64,000 nucleotides of DNA from Salinispora fenicalii (GTDB lineage Bacteria; Actinomycetota; Actinomycetes; Mycobacteriales; Micromonosporaceae). Numbering within the stretch: the stretch's first letter is position 1; every line of letters starts with the position of its first letter. Of this stretch, positions 1 to 8,680 are shown in pieces. The stretch is taken from positions 288,086-352,085 of the forward strand of contig NZ_AZWQ01000008.1 of the NCBI RefSeq assembly GCF_000514815.1, written 5' to 3'. Position numbers and translations under genes: made by a program. The notes below the pieces were generated by a model. The model was not told the origin of the DNA and did not search any database. It saw nothing but the letters and a program-made list of their open reading frames with translations.

Positions 1-1
1 A

Positions 2-619
2 CGACGTAAGGTGCCGCGGCGGGAGTGGCTCACCGCCCGGATGGTCGCTGTGCTGGCGGTCAGCGCCGCCGCCACCGTGGTGCTGGGCGGCACCGACGTG
101 GCCGTGATCGCGGTCCTGCGCGACAACGGCGATGTGGGCTTCACCGGCGTCGTGCTGGGCATCTGGGCGCTCGCCTCGCTGATCGGCGGCTTCGCCTACG
201 GCGCGATCACCCGGTCCCCGTCTCCGCTGGTGCTGCTGGCGGCGCTGGGCATCGCCACGATCCCGGTCGGGCTGGCCGGAGCGAACTGGTGGCTGCTCAG
301 CCTGGTGCTGATCCCCGCCGGCCTGCTCTGCGCCCCCACCATCGCCTCCACCTCGGACGCGGCGAGTCGCCTGGCACCCGCGGACGCCCGCGGTGAGGTG
401 ATGGGGCTGCACGGCTCCGCCATCACCGTCGGCGTCGCGGTCGGCGCCCCGCTGGCCGGAGCCGTCATCGACGCGTCGGCGCCAGCCTGGGGCTTCGCCG
501 TAACCGGCGCGGTCGGCGCCCTGGTGGCGCTGGCGGTGCTCCCGGTGCAGCTGCGCCACCGCCGGGAAGCCGAAGCATCGACCCCCGCTCCTACGCCCGA
601 GCTGACCCACGCTGCTTGA
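2..619 (+). CDS. MFS transporter, C-terminal half (5' end outside window)
   Basis: The reading frame is open to the left edge, so the gene begins before the window. The visible ~200 residues hold about six hydrophobic helices rich in Gly/Ala with short loops, typical of the second half of a 12-helix major facilitator superfamily permease, and end in a hydrophilic tail (...RHRREAEAST...). A GTG at 11 could be read as a start, but it would give only half a transporter, so I treat the gene as partial. The substrate cannot be told from this half; actinobacterial relatives are usually sugar- or drug-efflux-type MFS proteins. Confidence is high for membrane transporter and low for substrate. Confidence 0.8.
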   Translation, partial: RRKVPRREWLTARMVAVLAVSAAATVVLGGTDVAVIAVLRDNGDVGFTGVVLGIWALASLIGGFAYGAITRSPSPLVLLAALGIATIPVGLAGANWWLLSLVLIPAGLLCAPTIASTSDAASRLAPADARGEVMGLHGSAITVGVAVGAPLAGAVIDASAPAWGFAVTGAVGALVALAVLPVQLRHRREAEASTPAPTPELTHAA

Positions 620-680
620 GCCACCGGTGATCATCCCGGCGGCACAAAGCCGGCAGGGAGGGGACGCCGGGGGCGCCGGT

Positions 681-736
681 TACCGCACCGGTAGGAGGGG
701 ACGCCGGCTACCGCACCGGTAGGAGGGGACGCCGGC
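681..736. repeat. Two tandem 28-bp repeats in the gap 620-922
   Basis: Positions 681-708 and 709-736 are two identical 28-bp units beginning taccgcaccggtagg and ending in gacgccggc. A shorter degenerate copy of the second half precedes them (from about 655) and a diverged copy follows (to about 765). No coding frame is convincing here; apart from the ctaD-side hairpin at 858-903 the rest of the 303-bp gap shows nothing. Confidence 0.75.
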
Positions 737-857
737 GGCGCCGGTGGCCGCACTGGTGGGGCTACCGGGGGCGGGGTTCATCACCGGCTACTGATGAGAC
801 CGCGACCGGTGTGGTGATCCGGCAGCCACTGGTGGTGGGGCGGTCTGGTCCGAAACC

Positions 858-903
858 AACGACGGGCGCCGCTCCAGATGTTCCTGGAGCGGCGCCCGTC
901 GTT
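858..903 (-). terminator. Perfect 20-bp hairpin downstream of ctaD
   Basis: Arms 858-877 and 884-903 are perfectly complementary with a 6-nt loop. The hairpin starts 20 nt past the ctaD stop. There is no clear U-tract, as is common for actinobacterial terminators; it could serve transcripts from both sides. Confidence 0.75.
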
Positions 904-922
904 GGCGCGTGTAGGTGCAGCG

Positions 923-2680
923 TCAGTGGCGGTCGCGGTCGCTCGCCACGTCCTCCTGGTAGCTGGCACCACCGTCGGCTTCGCTGGTCAGCGGCTTGGC
1001 CCCACCCTCCGGCGGGCCAACCAGCGACTGACCGGCGGCCAGCTCGGGGAACTTGTAGTCGAACGCGGGCCGCTCGGAACGGATCCGCGGCATCCGGTCG
1101 AAGTTCCGCAGCGGCGGCGGCGAGCTGGTCGCCCACTCCAACGAGTTGCCGTGCCCCCACGGGTCCTCGACCTCGACCACCGGACCCGACTTGTACGACT
1201 TCCAGCAGTTGTAGATGAACGGCAACGTCGAGATACCGGTGATGAACGCACCGATGGTGGAGATCATGTTCAGCGTCGTGAAGCCGTCAATGACCTGGTA
1301 GTCGGCGTACCGCCGGGGCATGCCCTCGTTACCGAGCCAGTGCTGCACCAGGAAGGTGGTGTGGAAGCCGACCATGGTCAGCCAGAAGTGCACCCGGGCC
1401 AGCCGCTCGTCGAGCATCCGGCCGAACATCTTCGGGAACCAGAAGTAGATGCCGGCGAAGACGGCGAAGACGATCGTGCCGAAGAGCACGTAGTGGAAGT
1501 GGGCCACCACGAAGTACGAGTCGGAGACGTGGAAGTCCAGCGGCGGGCTGGCCAGCAGCACCCCGGTGAGACCACCGAAGAGGAAGGTGACCAGGAAGCC
1601 GACCGAGAAGAGCATCGGTGACTCGAAGCTGATCTGCCCCCGCCACATGGTGCCGATCCAGTTGAAGAACTTCATCCCGGTGGGGACGGCGATGAGGAAG
1701 CTCAGGAAGCTGAAGAAGGGCAGCAGCACCTGGCCGGTGGCGAACATGTGGTGCGCCCAGACGCTCATCGACAGGGCGGCGATGGCGACGGTCGCGGCGA
1801 CCAGGCCCTTGTAGCCGAAGATCGGCTTGCGGGAGAAGACCGGAATGATCTCGGAGACGATGCCGAAGAACGGCAGCGCGATGATGTACACCTCGGGGTG
1901 CCCGAAGAACCAGAAGAGGTGCTGCCAGAGCAGCGGCCCACCGGTCGCCGGGTCGTACACATGGGCGCCGAGGATGCGGTCGGCGGCGAGCGCGAAGAGC
2001 GCGGCGGCCAGCAGCGGGAAGATCAGCAGCGCCAGCAGGCTGGTGACCAGCATGTTCCAGGTGAAGATCGGCATCCGGAACATGGTCATGCCGGGCGCAC
2101 GGAGGGTCAGGATCGTGGTGATCATGTTGACCGAGCCGAGGATCGTGCCCAGACCGGAGATCGCCAGACCGACGACCCACATGTTGGCGCCCACGCCCGG
2201 CGAGTGCTCCACGCTGCTCAGCGGGGTGTAGGCGAACCAGCCGAAGTCAGCAGCGCCACCCGGCGTGATGAAGCCGGCGGTGGTCAGGGTGCCGCCGAAG
2301 AGGAAGAGCCAGTAGGCGAAGCTGTTCAGCCGCGGGAAGGAGACATCCGGGGCGCCGATCTGGATCGGCACGAGGTAGTTGCCGAAGGCGAAGACGATCG
2401 GCGTCGCGAAGAACAGCAGCATGATCGTGCCATGCATCGTGAACAGCTGGTTGAACTGCTCGGGCGACAGGAACTGCAGCCCGGGCCGCGCCAGCTCGGC
2501 CCGCATGATCAGGGCCATCAGCCCACCGATCATGAAGAACGCGAACGCGGTGACCATGTACATGATCCCGATTTGCTTCGCGTCCGTGGTGCGCAGCAGC
2601 CGCGAGAGGGCCGACCCCTGAACCGGCTCTCGGACCGGCCAGGGCCGGGTCTCGACCGGCTTGGGTGCGACGGTGGTCAC
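923..2680 (-). CDS. ctaD: Cytochrome c oxidase subunit I
   Basis: This is the catalytic heme-copper subunit of the aa3-type terminal oxidase, which reduces O2 with electrons from the bcc/cytochrome c branch and pumps protons across the plasma membrane. Twelve hydrophobic helices are visible, with the subunit I signatures [15 protein letters not shown] (heme a ligand His) and [11 protein letters not shown] (CuB His and cross-linked Tyr), followed by HHMF and the heme-binding HFHYVLFG block. I start at GTG 2680 (VTTVAPKP), because GGAGG lies 6 nt upstream; an in-frame GTG at 2716 would add 12 residues but has no ribosome site. At 585 aa the length is normal. The other oxidase subunits are not adjacent, as is usual in this family of organisms. 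Confidence 0.97.
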   Translation of the reverse strand: MTTVAPKPVETRPWPVREPVQGSALSRLLRTTDAKQIGIMYMVTAFAFFMIGGLMALIMRAELARPGLQFLSPEQFNQLFTMHGTIMLLFFATPIVFAFGNYLVPIQIGAPDVSFPRLNSFAYWLFLFGGTLTTAGFITPGGAADFGWFAYTPLSSVEHSPGVGANMWVVGLAISGLGTILGSVNMITTILTLRAPGMTMFRMPIFTWNMLVTSLLALLIFPLLAAALFALAADRILGAHVYDPATGGPLLWQHLFWFFGHPEVYIIALPFFGIVSEIIPVFSRKPIFGYKGLVAATVAIAALSMSVWAHHMFATGQVLLPFFSFLSFLIAVPTGMKFFNWIGTMWRGQISFESPMLFSVGFLVTFLFGGLTGVLLASPPLDFHVSDSYFVVAHFHYVLFGTIVFAVFAGIYFWFPKMFGRMLDERLARVHFWLTMVGFHTTFLVQHWLGNEGMPRRYADYQVIDGFTTLNMISTIGAFITGISTLPFIYNCWKSYKSGPVVEVEDPWGHGNSLEWATSSPPPLRNFDRMPRIRSERPAFDYKFPELAAGQSLVGPPEGGAKPLTSEADGGASYQEDVASDRDRH

Positions 2681-2853
2681 GAGTGGCCTCCGGTTCTGGG
2701 TTGTCCCGCTCGGCACGCTGTGCGGAAAGCGGCCGTCATCCGCAAGGAGGATAGTCCCCGACAGGCGGCCCGGCTGCGTGGGGTGGCCGGGTACTCTGCC
2801 CGGACCCGGGTTGCATGTCCGTTACCCGCTTCGGGGAGAGCACCCGAGTGGAC

Positions 2854-3963
2854 TCACAGTGGCCCCAGGAGCAGCCGGTAGTGCTCGCCGAAGATGCGCC
2901 CACCCCGCCCGCGCAGCAACGGGTCCCGCAACTCCGGTGAGACGTCCCGGGTCCGGTTGCGGTCCCGGGTCCGGTCCCGCACCCAGCGGGTCCGCGGGCG
3001 CCGCCGACTCTCGTACGCCGTCAGGGCAGCCTCGATGTCACCGGCCGACTTCCGCAGCGACTCGGCGAGCACAACGGCGTCCTCGAGCGCCATCGCGGCA
3101 CCCTGCGAGAGCGTCGGTGCGGTGGCGTGCGCGGCGTCCCCGACCAACAGCACCCGACCCCGGTGCCAACGGCCCAGCTCGACCTCCTCGGTCAGGGTGG
3201 AGTGCACCTGTTCCAGGCAGTCCAGCACCTCGGGGATCGGTCCACCGTAGTCGCCGAACAACTCACCGAGCCGGGCCAGCGGGTCGGCCGGCGCGACGGC
3301 GCCGGTCTCGTCGGCGTAGCAGTACAGCCGACCGGGGCCCACCGGAACGAGCAGGAAGCCGGCCCGGTGGCCGAGCAACGCGGTCCACTCGGCTACCGGT
3401 GGGCCGTCGCGCACCACGGCGCGGTAGACCACCTGACCGGTGGGGCGGGGCGGGCCGCCCAGCGCGGCGAGGGCGCGGACCTCGGATCGCGGACCATCGG
3501 CGCCGACCACCAGGTCGTACTCGGCGGCGTCACCGTCGGCAAAGGTGATGCCAACGGTCGTCGGAAAGAGGTCAACGGCGTCGAGCCCAACTCCGTACCG
3601 CACGGCTCCCCCGGCGCCGGTGAGCAAAACGCGGTGCAGTTCGCTCCAGAGCAACGCCCGGCACTGGCCGACTCCGGACCAGAGCGCGTCGAGGTCGACC
3701 TCACAGAGCGGCGCGCTGGTGGCGTCGCGGAAATACTGTCGGCGGATCACCTGGCCGAGCGGACGGACCGGGCCGTCCAGATCGAGCCGGCGCAGCGCCC
3801 GGTCAGCGTTGCCCGGCAGGTAGAGGCCGCTGTCCACCAGGTCACCGGGGGTGAGCTTGTCGATGAGGTCCGGTCGGAAGCCCGCCAGCTGCAGCGCCCG
3901 GGCCACGGCAAGACCGGCGAGACCCGCACCGACGACGAGGATACGCAGGGGGAAGCCACCCAT
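2854..3963 (-). CDS. FAD-dependent monooxygenase (UbiH/PHBH-like)
   Basis: A 369-residue cytosolic flavoprotein of the p-hydroxybenzoate hydroxylase group. The N-terminus has the dinucleotide-binding GxGxxG in VVGAGLAGLAVARAL (residues ~11-25); mid-protein DLVVGADGPRSEVR is the DG motif that contacts FAD and NADPH; LVGDAAHATAPTLSQG near residue 275 is the GD motif binding the FAD ribityl chain. The C-terminus is Arg-rich. Such enzymes hydroxylate aromatic or polyketide-like substrates with NAD(P)H and O2, but nothing nearby names the substrate. GGAGG lies 12 nt before the ATG, rather far, so the start is likely but not certain. It stands alone between ctaD and the GH15 gene. Confidence 0.88.
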   Translation of the reverse strand: MGGFPLRILVVGAGLAGLAVARALQLAGFRPDLIDKLTPGDLVDSGLYLPGNADRALRRLDLDGPVRPLGQVIRRQYFRDATSAPLCEVDLDALWSGVGQCRALLWSELHRVLLTGAGGAVRYGVGLDAVDLFPTTVGITFADGDAAEYDLVVGADGPRSEVRALAALGGPPRPTGQVVYRAVVRDGPPVAEWTALLGHRAGFLLVPVGPGRLYCYADETGAVAPADPLARLGELFGDYGGPIPEVLDCLEQVHSTLTEEVELGRWHRGRVLLVGDAAHATAPTLSQGAAMALEDAVVLAESLRKSAGDIEAALTAYESRRRPRTRWVRDRTRDRNRTRDVSPELRDPLLRGRGGRIFGEHYRLLLGPL

Positions 3964-4086
3964 GGTGGTGTACGCCTCCGGGAGGGGTCGGGGGCACGCG
4001 TTGGAGGCAAGACATTACTTGGAGCAATTGACCCGCACCAGACTCCGGCTGTCGCCGGGCGCCCCGGCAACTCACCCGACCCACCC

Positions 4087-5886
4087 CTAGTCGGTAGTCG
4101 GGTCGGTCAGCCGCCAGGCGGCGTTGATCAAACCAATGTGTGACAGAGCCTGCGGGGTGTTGCCGAGCTGTGCGCCGGTATGCGGGTCGATCTGCTCACT
4201 GAGCAACCCGACATCGTTGGCGTACCCGGCCGCCCGCTCGAACAACGCCGCGGCACGCTCCCGCTCCCCGGCCAGCACCAGGCACTCGACCAGAAGGAAG
4301 GTGCAGAGCAGGAAGCCAGCCGGGTCGGTCTCCCACCGCCGGATCAACCCACCCCCGGCGCCCAGGACCCGCTCCACCACGTCGATCGTGGCCCGCATCC
4401 GCGGATCGGTAGCCGGCAGGAAGCCCACCACCGGCAGGAACAACACGGAGGCGTCCAGCTCATCGGAGCCAAACGCCCCGGTGTACGCGCCGGCCCGCGC
4501 ACTCCACCCCGAACGCAGCACGGTGTCCCGGATCTCGTCGCGGATCGCCGCCCAACGGCGGGGGGCCGCCCGCTCACCGAGCCGGGGCGCCAGCGCCACC
4601 GCCCGGTCCAACGCCACCCAGCAGAGCACCTTCGACGACAGGTAGTGCCGGTCCACGTCCCGGGTCTCCCACATGCCCCGGTCCGGCAACCGCCAGGTCT
4701 CGGCGACCTGCTCGGTCAGCCCGCACACCATCTCGCGCACCTCATAGTCGAGGGGGTCGCCGAGCAGGTGGTGCAGGCGCCACACCGCCGCCACCACCTC
4801 ACCGGGTACGTCGAGCTGCCGCTGCCGCCACGCGTCGTTGCCGAACCGCACCGGGCGGCTGTCCGCGTACCCGCGCAGGTGCTCCGCGACGTGCTCGGAG
4901 ATATCCCGCTCCCCCGCCAGCCCGAACAGCACCGGCACCGGCTCGGCACCGACCCGGCCGATCGAATGGGCCGCCCAGGTGAACAACCGGGACGCCTCCG
5001 CCGGGCAGGCCGCCACCCAGAGGGCGCGCAGCGTCATCGAGAAGTCACGCAGCCAGGCGTACCGGTAGTCGTAGTTCCGGTCGCCGCCGAGCTCCTCCGG
5101 CAGGGAGGTGGTGAGCGCCGCGGCGACCGCGCCACTGCGGGCATAGGTGAGCCCGGTGAGCACCACCGCGCTGTGCCGCACCAGCTCCGGGTAGCACCCC
5201 TGATACCGGTGGGTCTCCCGGAAGGCCTCCCACGCCTGCACCGTCTCGGCCAGCATGGCCGACGGGTCCAGCCGCACCGACGACGACGCACCGTACGCCG
5301 GCCGGTAGCCGGCGGCGAAGCTGACCGTCTCTCCGGCAGCGACCTCAAACTCGGTCTGCACCCGGTCCGTCCCAGCGCACAGGGTGAGCGAATCCGAGCA
5401 GAGCTCCACCACCGTCGCACCGGCCACGGCCAGCACCGTCCCACCCGGCTGGTCATGCAGGTACGGGGTGAGCAGTCCGTGGTCCGGACGAGGCACGAAG
5501 TCCGACGCCAGCCGTACCCGCCCGGAGAGCCCCTCGACGCACCGCAGCAACACCGCGGGCGAGTTCAGGCCAAGCTGGTGTCCCCGCGCCCCGCGTTCGG
5601 CGGCGAGCGCGTCGGTGACCGCGACGCTCCCCTGCGGCGTGTGGTGGACGGTACGTAGCACCAGGGTCTCCGGCCGGTACGCGCGTTCTACCCGCCACCC
5701 GGGACGGTCCGCGCCGACCGGAGCCAGCCGCCAGTGGCCCGCCTCGGGATCGAGGAGCCGCCCGAAGACCGCAGGAGAGTCGAACCGATCCGGGCACCAC
5801 CAGTCGATGGAGCCGTTCCGGCCGACCAGCGCGCCGGAGCGACAGTCGGAGAGGAACCCGTAGTCGGAGATCGTCGGCTGGTCCAC
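4087..5886 (-). CDS. Glycoside hydrolase family 15 (glucoamylase/trehalase-like)
   Basis: The start of the mature frame, DQPTISDYGFLSDC, and the following GRNGSIDWWCPDRFDSP are the hallmark N-terminus of bacterial GH15 proteins; the (alpha/alpha)6 catalytic domain follows, with YRYAWLRDFSMTLRAL mid-protein and the C-terminal block EQIDPHTGAQLGNTPQALSH. Family members hydrolyse terminal alpha-glucosidic bonds in maltodextrin or, in several actinobacteria, trehalose; sequence alone does not decide which. I start at GTG 5886 (599 aa, the usual size). The frame stays open to 6135 without stops, but that extension is basic, low-complexity and unlike the family. No signal peptide is seen, so it is cytosolic. 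The 390-bp gap to 6277 holds no other convincing gene. Confidence 0.92.
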   Translation of the reverse strand: MDQPTISDYGFLSDCRSGALVGRNGSIDWWCPDRFDSPAVFGRLLDPEAGHWRLAPVGADRPGWRVERAYRPETLVLRTVHHTPQGSVAVTDALAAERGARGHQLGLNSPAVLLRCVEGLSGRVRLASDFVPRPDHGLLTPYLHDQPGGTVLAVAGATVVELCSDSLTLCAGTDRVQTEFEVAAGETVSFAAGYRPAYGASSSVRLDPSAMLAETVQAWEAFRETHRYQGCYPELVRHSAVVLTGLTYARSGAVAAALTTSLPEELGGDRNYDYRYAWLRDFSMTLRALWVAACPAEASRLFTWAAHSIGRVGAEPVPVLFGLAGERDISEHVAEHLRGYADSRPVRFGNDAWRQRQLDVPGEVVAAVWRLHHLLGDPLDYEVREMVCGLTEQVAETWRLPDRGMWETRDVDRHYLSSKVLCWVALDRAVALAPRLGERAAPRRWAAIRDEIRDTVLRSGWSARAGAYTGAFGSDELDASVLFLPVVGFLPATDPRMRATIDVVERVLGAGGGLIRRWETDPAGFLLCTFLLVECLVLAGERERAAALFERAAGYANDVGLLSEQIDPHTGAQLGNTPQALSHIGLINAAWRLTDPTTD

Positions 5887-6276
5887 CCACCGCGGATACC
5901 CCGAACCCGCACGGTCAGACCGGTTCGGCGCTGCGCCGCCATTCGAGGGGCCAGGCCGCTTCGATGCTGCCCCGCAATTCGCCGCGGGCTCGCCGTTTGC
6001 GCCCACGCTGGGCGGGAAGAGTCTGCCGACCGGCCTTCGGCCTCTCAGCCCGGCCGCATCGCTCCGGTCTCGCCAAGTCCCCGCTGGTGTACCGCCGTAC
6101 GGCTGCGCTGGTGGGAGACGGCCAGAGCGCGGCAACGTACCGACCTGGGTCGGACAGCACCGTGCGCTCGTTGCCCCACCGCCGCCTGCGCAGCGGTGGG
6201 GCGCTCGGGTGTAGGGCCCGGCACCGGGCTGTGCCGGCTCCGGTCCGGCGCCCCGCCGCGCCGAGGGGAGCCCGGG

Positions 6277-6558
6277 TTACGGCTGCTCGGTGAAGCCGAA
6301 CTGCACGATGCCCTCCTCGTCGACGGTCACGTCCACCGCGGCGTCTCCGAGCAGCTGGGCCGCGTCCGAGTCGAGGAAGATCCGGGCGCCCTGGTTGTCC
6401 ACCACCTGGTCACCGGCGACGGGGCCCTCGACCAGTTGCACCGTGAGCGAGCCCTCCTCTGGATCGGCGGCGATCCGGACCCCGCCGTCATTCGCGACGT
6501 CCTGCTGATTGGCGAGGTCTCGGATCACCAACACGGCGTTGTCGGTCATGGTCAGCAT
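6277..6558 (-). CDS. HesB/IscA-like small protein without cysteines
   Basis: A 93-residue acidic protein starting MLTMTDNAVLVIRDL, with the beta-rich layout of A-type iron-sulfur carriers (GVRIA..., GDQVVDNQGARIFLD). A-type carriers bind clusters through three conserved Cys residues; this protein contains no Cys at all, so it cannot work as a canonical carrier. Actinobacterial relatives of this type are annotated as 'adhesin' or 'HesB-like'. GAGGAG sits 8 nt before the ATG, which fixes the start; the longer in-frame ORF upstream is basic and unlikely. Role unknown. Confidence 0.8.
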   Translation of the reverse strand: MLTMTDNAVLVIRDLANQQDVANDGGVRIAADPEEGSLTVQLVEGPVAGDQVVDNQGARIFLDSDAAQLLGDAAVDVTVDEEGIVQFGFTEQP

Positions 6559-6781
6559 GGCGGAGCTCCTCGTGGTCCTGGGATTCGCCACCGGCCGCAG
6601 ATGGGGCCGGGGAACCGGCGGCGATCGCCGCCGTGGCTCGGGACCGCGATGGGTCCCGCACGCCAACGGTGCCCCTTGGCGGGGCCTGCGTCATCCCGGG
6701 CCACCAGCCCGTACCTGATCGGGTGAAAACCAGTGCTCCAGCCCACCGGTCGGGTCCACCGTGCTACCGCCGGGCGGTCGA

Positions 6782-7213
6782 TCAGCTCCGCTCGAGGACC
6801 ACCACCGGGATCTCCCGGTCGGTCCGGGCCTGGTAGCCGTCGTAATCCGGCCAGATCGCCGCCATCGTGGCCCACATTCGCGGCTTCTCCGCCGGGCTCG
6901 CCACCCGCGCCCGGGCGGTGAACCGCTCCGCACCGACCTGCACCTCGACCTGCGGATTGTCGCGCAGGTTGAGGTACCAGGAAGGATTCTTCGGCGCGCC
7001 CCCCTGAGAGGCGACCAGCAGGTACGTGTCGCCGTCGCGGCCGTAGATGAGCGCGGTACGCCGCAGCGAACCGCTCCGTCGCCCCCGGGTGGTCAACAGC
7101 AGCGTGAACACCCCGGGCCGCCACTCGTGCCCGTCCGCGCCGTCGGTTCGTTCGTACCGCGCGATGTGGTCGGCCACCCAGTCCGTAGCACTGTCCTGCA
7201 CCTGCTCGGCCAT
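6782..7213 (-). CDS. F420-dependent nitroreductase family protein (Ddn-like)
   Basis: A 143-residue split-barrel protein of the deazaflavin-dependent nitroreductase family. Diagnostic segments are LLLTTRGRRSGSLRRTAL (F420 phosphate-binding strand-loop), YLLVASQGGAPKNPSWYLN and NPQVEVQVG. Family members bind the deazaflavin cofactor F420H2 and reduce nitroaromatics, quinones or related electrophiles; the physiological substrate here is unknown. The ATG at 7213 is preceded by GGGAG at 6-nt spacing; a TTG two codons upstream is also in frame. It is a single gene, with 117 bp separating it from the pentapeptide gene upstream. Confidence 0.88.
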   Translation of the reverse strand: MAEQVQDSATDWVADHIARYERTDGADGHEWRPGVFTLLLTTRGRRSGSLRRTALIYGRDGDTYLLVASQGGAPKNPSWYLNLRDNPQVEVQVGAERFTARARVASPAEKPRMWATMAAIWPDYDGYQARTDREIPVVVLERS

Positions 7214-7330
7214 CAACAACTCCCATCACCTGTGATCGATCGCCGCTCTGACGCTACCCGGTGCGACGGCTCCACCGGTTCACCCCGCCAGCGCAGCACG
7301 GCGTGGTGCGGGCGCCGGGAGCGGCCCGGG

Positions 7331-7924
7331 TCAGCCGATCTGAAAGCCGAGCGCCTGGGCCAGCACCACCGCCTGCTCGGCGCTGACGATTGCCCCGGCG
7401 CGCTCGACCTCGATCGGATCAAGGTCGGTGAGGTCGCTGCCACGCAGGTCGGCGCGGGACAGCTTCGCGTGCTGCAACTGCGCCCCGGACAGGTCGACTC
7501 CGGTGACCGTCGCACCGCGCAAATCCACTCGGATCAGGTCGGCCTCGCGCATCCGGACGTCCACGATGCGCGCACCCCGCAGGTCCGCGCCCGGAAGCGC
7601 GACAAATGACCAGTCGCCACCGACGATCGTCAACGGCCGCAGGTCACACTGGTCGAAGGTGCTGCCGACCAGTTTGCAGCCGGTGAACTCGGCGGCAAAG
7701 AAGTTGCAGCGGCGAAAGGCGCAGCGCGTGAAGGCCGTGTTGACGTGTCGGGAGGCGTTGAAGCTGACGTTGCCGAAGGTGCACCCGGTGAAGAGCGCCC
7801 CTCGGGTGGTCGCCTCGGTGAGGTCGACCCGCTCGAAATGGCAGCCGATGTAGTGCCGGTCGGCAATCTCCTCGCCATACCAGTCCTCGTCGCGGAGGGT
7901 TAGCCCTTCGTACTGATCCGACAT
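7331..7924 (-). CDS. Pentapeptide-repeat protein
   Basis: A 197-residue protein built mainly of A(D/N)LXX-type pentapeptides, e.g. CTFGNVSF, CAFRRCNF, GADLRGARI, READLIRVDLRGA, RADLRGSDLTDLD. This gives a right-handed quadrilateral beta-helix about nine coils long. It ends in a short helix (AEQAVVLAQALGF). Some family members (MfpA, Qnr) mimic DNA and protect gyrase from quinolones; others have no known role. It is shorter in regular repeats than MfpA, so I do not claim that function. GTG 7927 is an alternative start one codon before the ATG; neither has a clear ribosome site. Confidence 0.87.
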   Translation of the reverse strand: MSDQYEGLTLRDEDWYGEEIADRHYIGCHFERVDLTEATTRGALFTGCTFGNVSFNASRHVNTAFTRCAFRRCNFFAAEFTGCKLVGSTFDQCDLRPLTIVGGDWSFVALPGADLRGARIVDVRMREADLIRVDLRGATVTGVDLSGAQLQHAKLSRADLRGSDLTDLDPIEVERAGAIVSAEQAVVLAQALGFQIG

Positions 7925-8026
7925 CACGCCAGGCTACTGACCGACACCGACAACAACGACCGGTCAAGCCGGAGCAGCGGCGACGTCGGGATCGGCGTTC
8001 CCCGGGCGGTGGCCGGGCAGCATCCC

Positions 8027-8041
8027 TAGCCTGAGGGCGTG
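8027..8041 (+). promoter_or_regulatory. -10 box for a leaderless transcript
   Basis: TAGCCT at 8027-8032 lies 6 nt before GTG 8039, so transcription should begin at or next to the start codon. No Shine-Dalgarno sequence is present. This fits actinobacterial leaderless mRNAs and recurs at five other genes in this window. Confidence 0.55.
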
Positions 8042-8680
8042 GGCAACATCGTCGTCTTCGGGGCGGGCGGAACCGCGGGCTCCCAGATCACCCAGGAGGC
8101 GTTCCACCGCGGGCACCGGGTAACCGCTGCGGTACGTCGGCCGGAGGCCATCTCATACCTACCGGCAGGGGTGCAGGTGGTGACCGGGGACGCGACCAGC
8201 GAGCGGAGCGTACGGGAGTTAGCCCCGGAGGCGGACGCGCTGGTGGTGGCGATCGGTGGCGGGGAACGCAGCCTCTGGCTCGACGCGGCGCGGACGCTGA
8301 TCAGTGCGCTACGCGAGACACCGAACCCGCCCCGGATCCTCCACCTGGGTGGCGGGGCCACACTCTGCACCCCGCAGGGCGGCCGGTTCCTGGACGAGCC
8401 CGACTTTCCCCAGGAGTACCGGGACGCGGCGCTGGGCCAGGCCGACGCCCTGGCGTACTACCGGTCCGCGGCCGACGGGGTGCGCTGGACGTATGTGTCA
8501 CCACCGCCGCTGGAGTTTCACCCCGGCGCCCGGACCGGGCACTACCGCACCGGCGGGGACCACCCGGTAACCGATCACGAGGGTCGGTCTGTCCTCAGCT
8601 ACCAGGACATGGCCGTCGCGATCGTTGACGAGATCGAGAACCCACGGCACGAGAACACCCGCTTCACCGCCGCCTACTGA
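8039..8680 (+). CDS. NAD(P)-binding Rossmann protein (atypical SDR, NmrA-like)
   Basis: A 213-residue single-domain protein with the nucleotide-binding GAGGTAGSQIT motif at residues 8-18, a basic residue after beta-2 (VRRPE) favouring NADP(H), and GDATS after beta-3. It lacks the YxxxK catalytic pair of classical SDRs, as do NmrA/atypical SDR5 proteins, which act as reductases (flavin/biliverdin reductase-like) or NADP sensors. Its 3' end overlaps the convergent gene at 8674 by 7 bp. The start is GTG 8039 on a leaderless promoter. Confidence 0.85.
   Translation: MGNIVVFGAGGTAGSQITQEAFHRGHRVTAAVRRPEAISYLPAGVQVVTGDATSERSVRELAPEADALVVAIGGGERSLWLDAARTLISALRETPNPPRILHLGGGATLCTPQGGRFLDEPDFPQEYRDAALGQADALAYYRSAADGVRWTYVSPPPLEFHPGARTGHYRTGGDHPVTDHEGRSVLSYQDMAVAIVDEIENPRHENTRFTAAY

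Noticed and set aside
878..2881. Long plus-strand ORFs antisense to ctaD and its upstream region
   Set aside because: They mirror the codon structure of ctaD, are His/Arg/Gly/Asp-rich and have no recognisable domain; ctaD itself is certain.
4180..5658. 492-codon plus-strand ORF
   Set aside because: Antisense shadow of the GH15 gene with Arg/His/Gln/Pro-rich composition.
5887..6135. Upstream part of the GH15 ORF as coding
   Set aside because: Basic low-complexity translation unlike GH15 N-termini; family homology begins right after GTG 5886.
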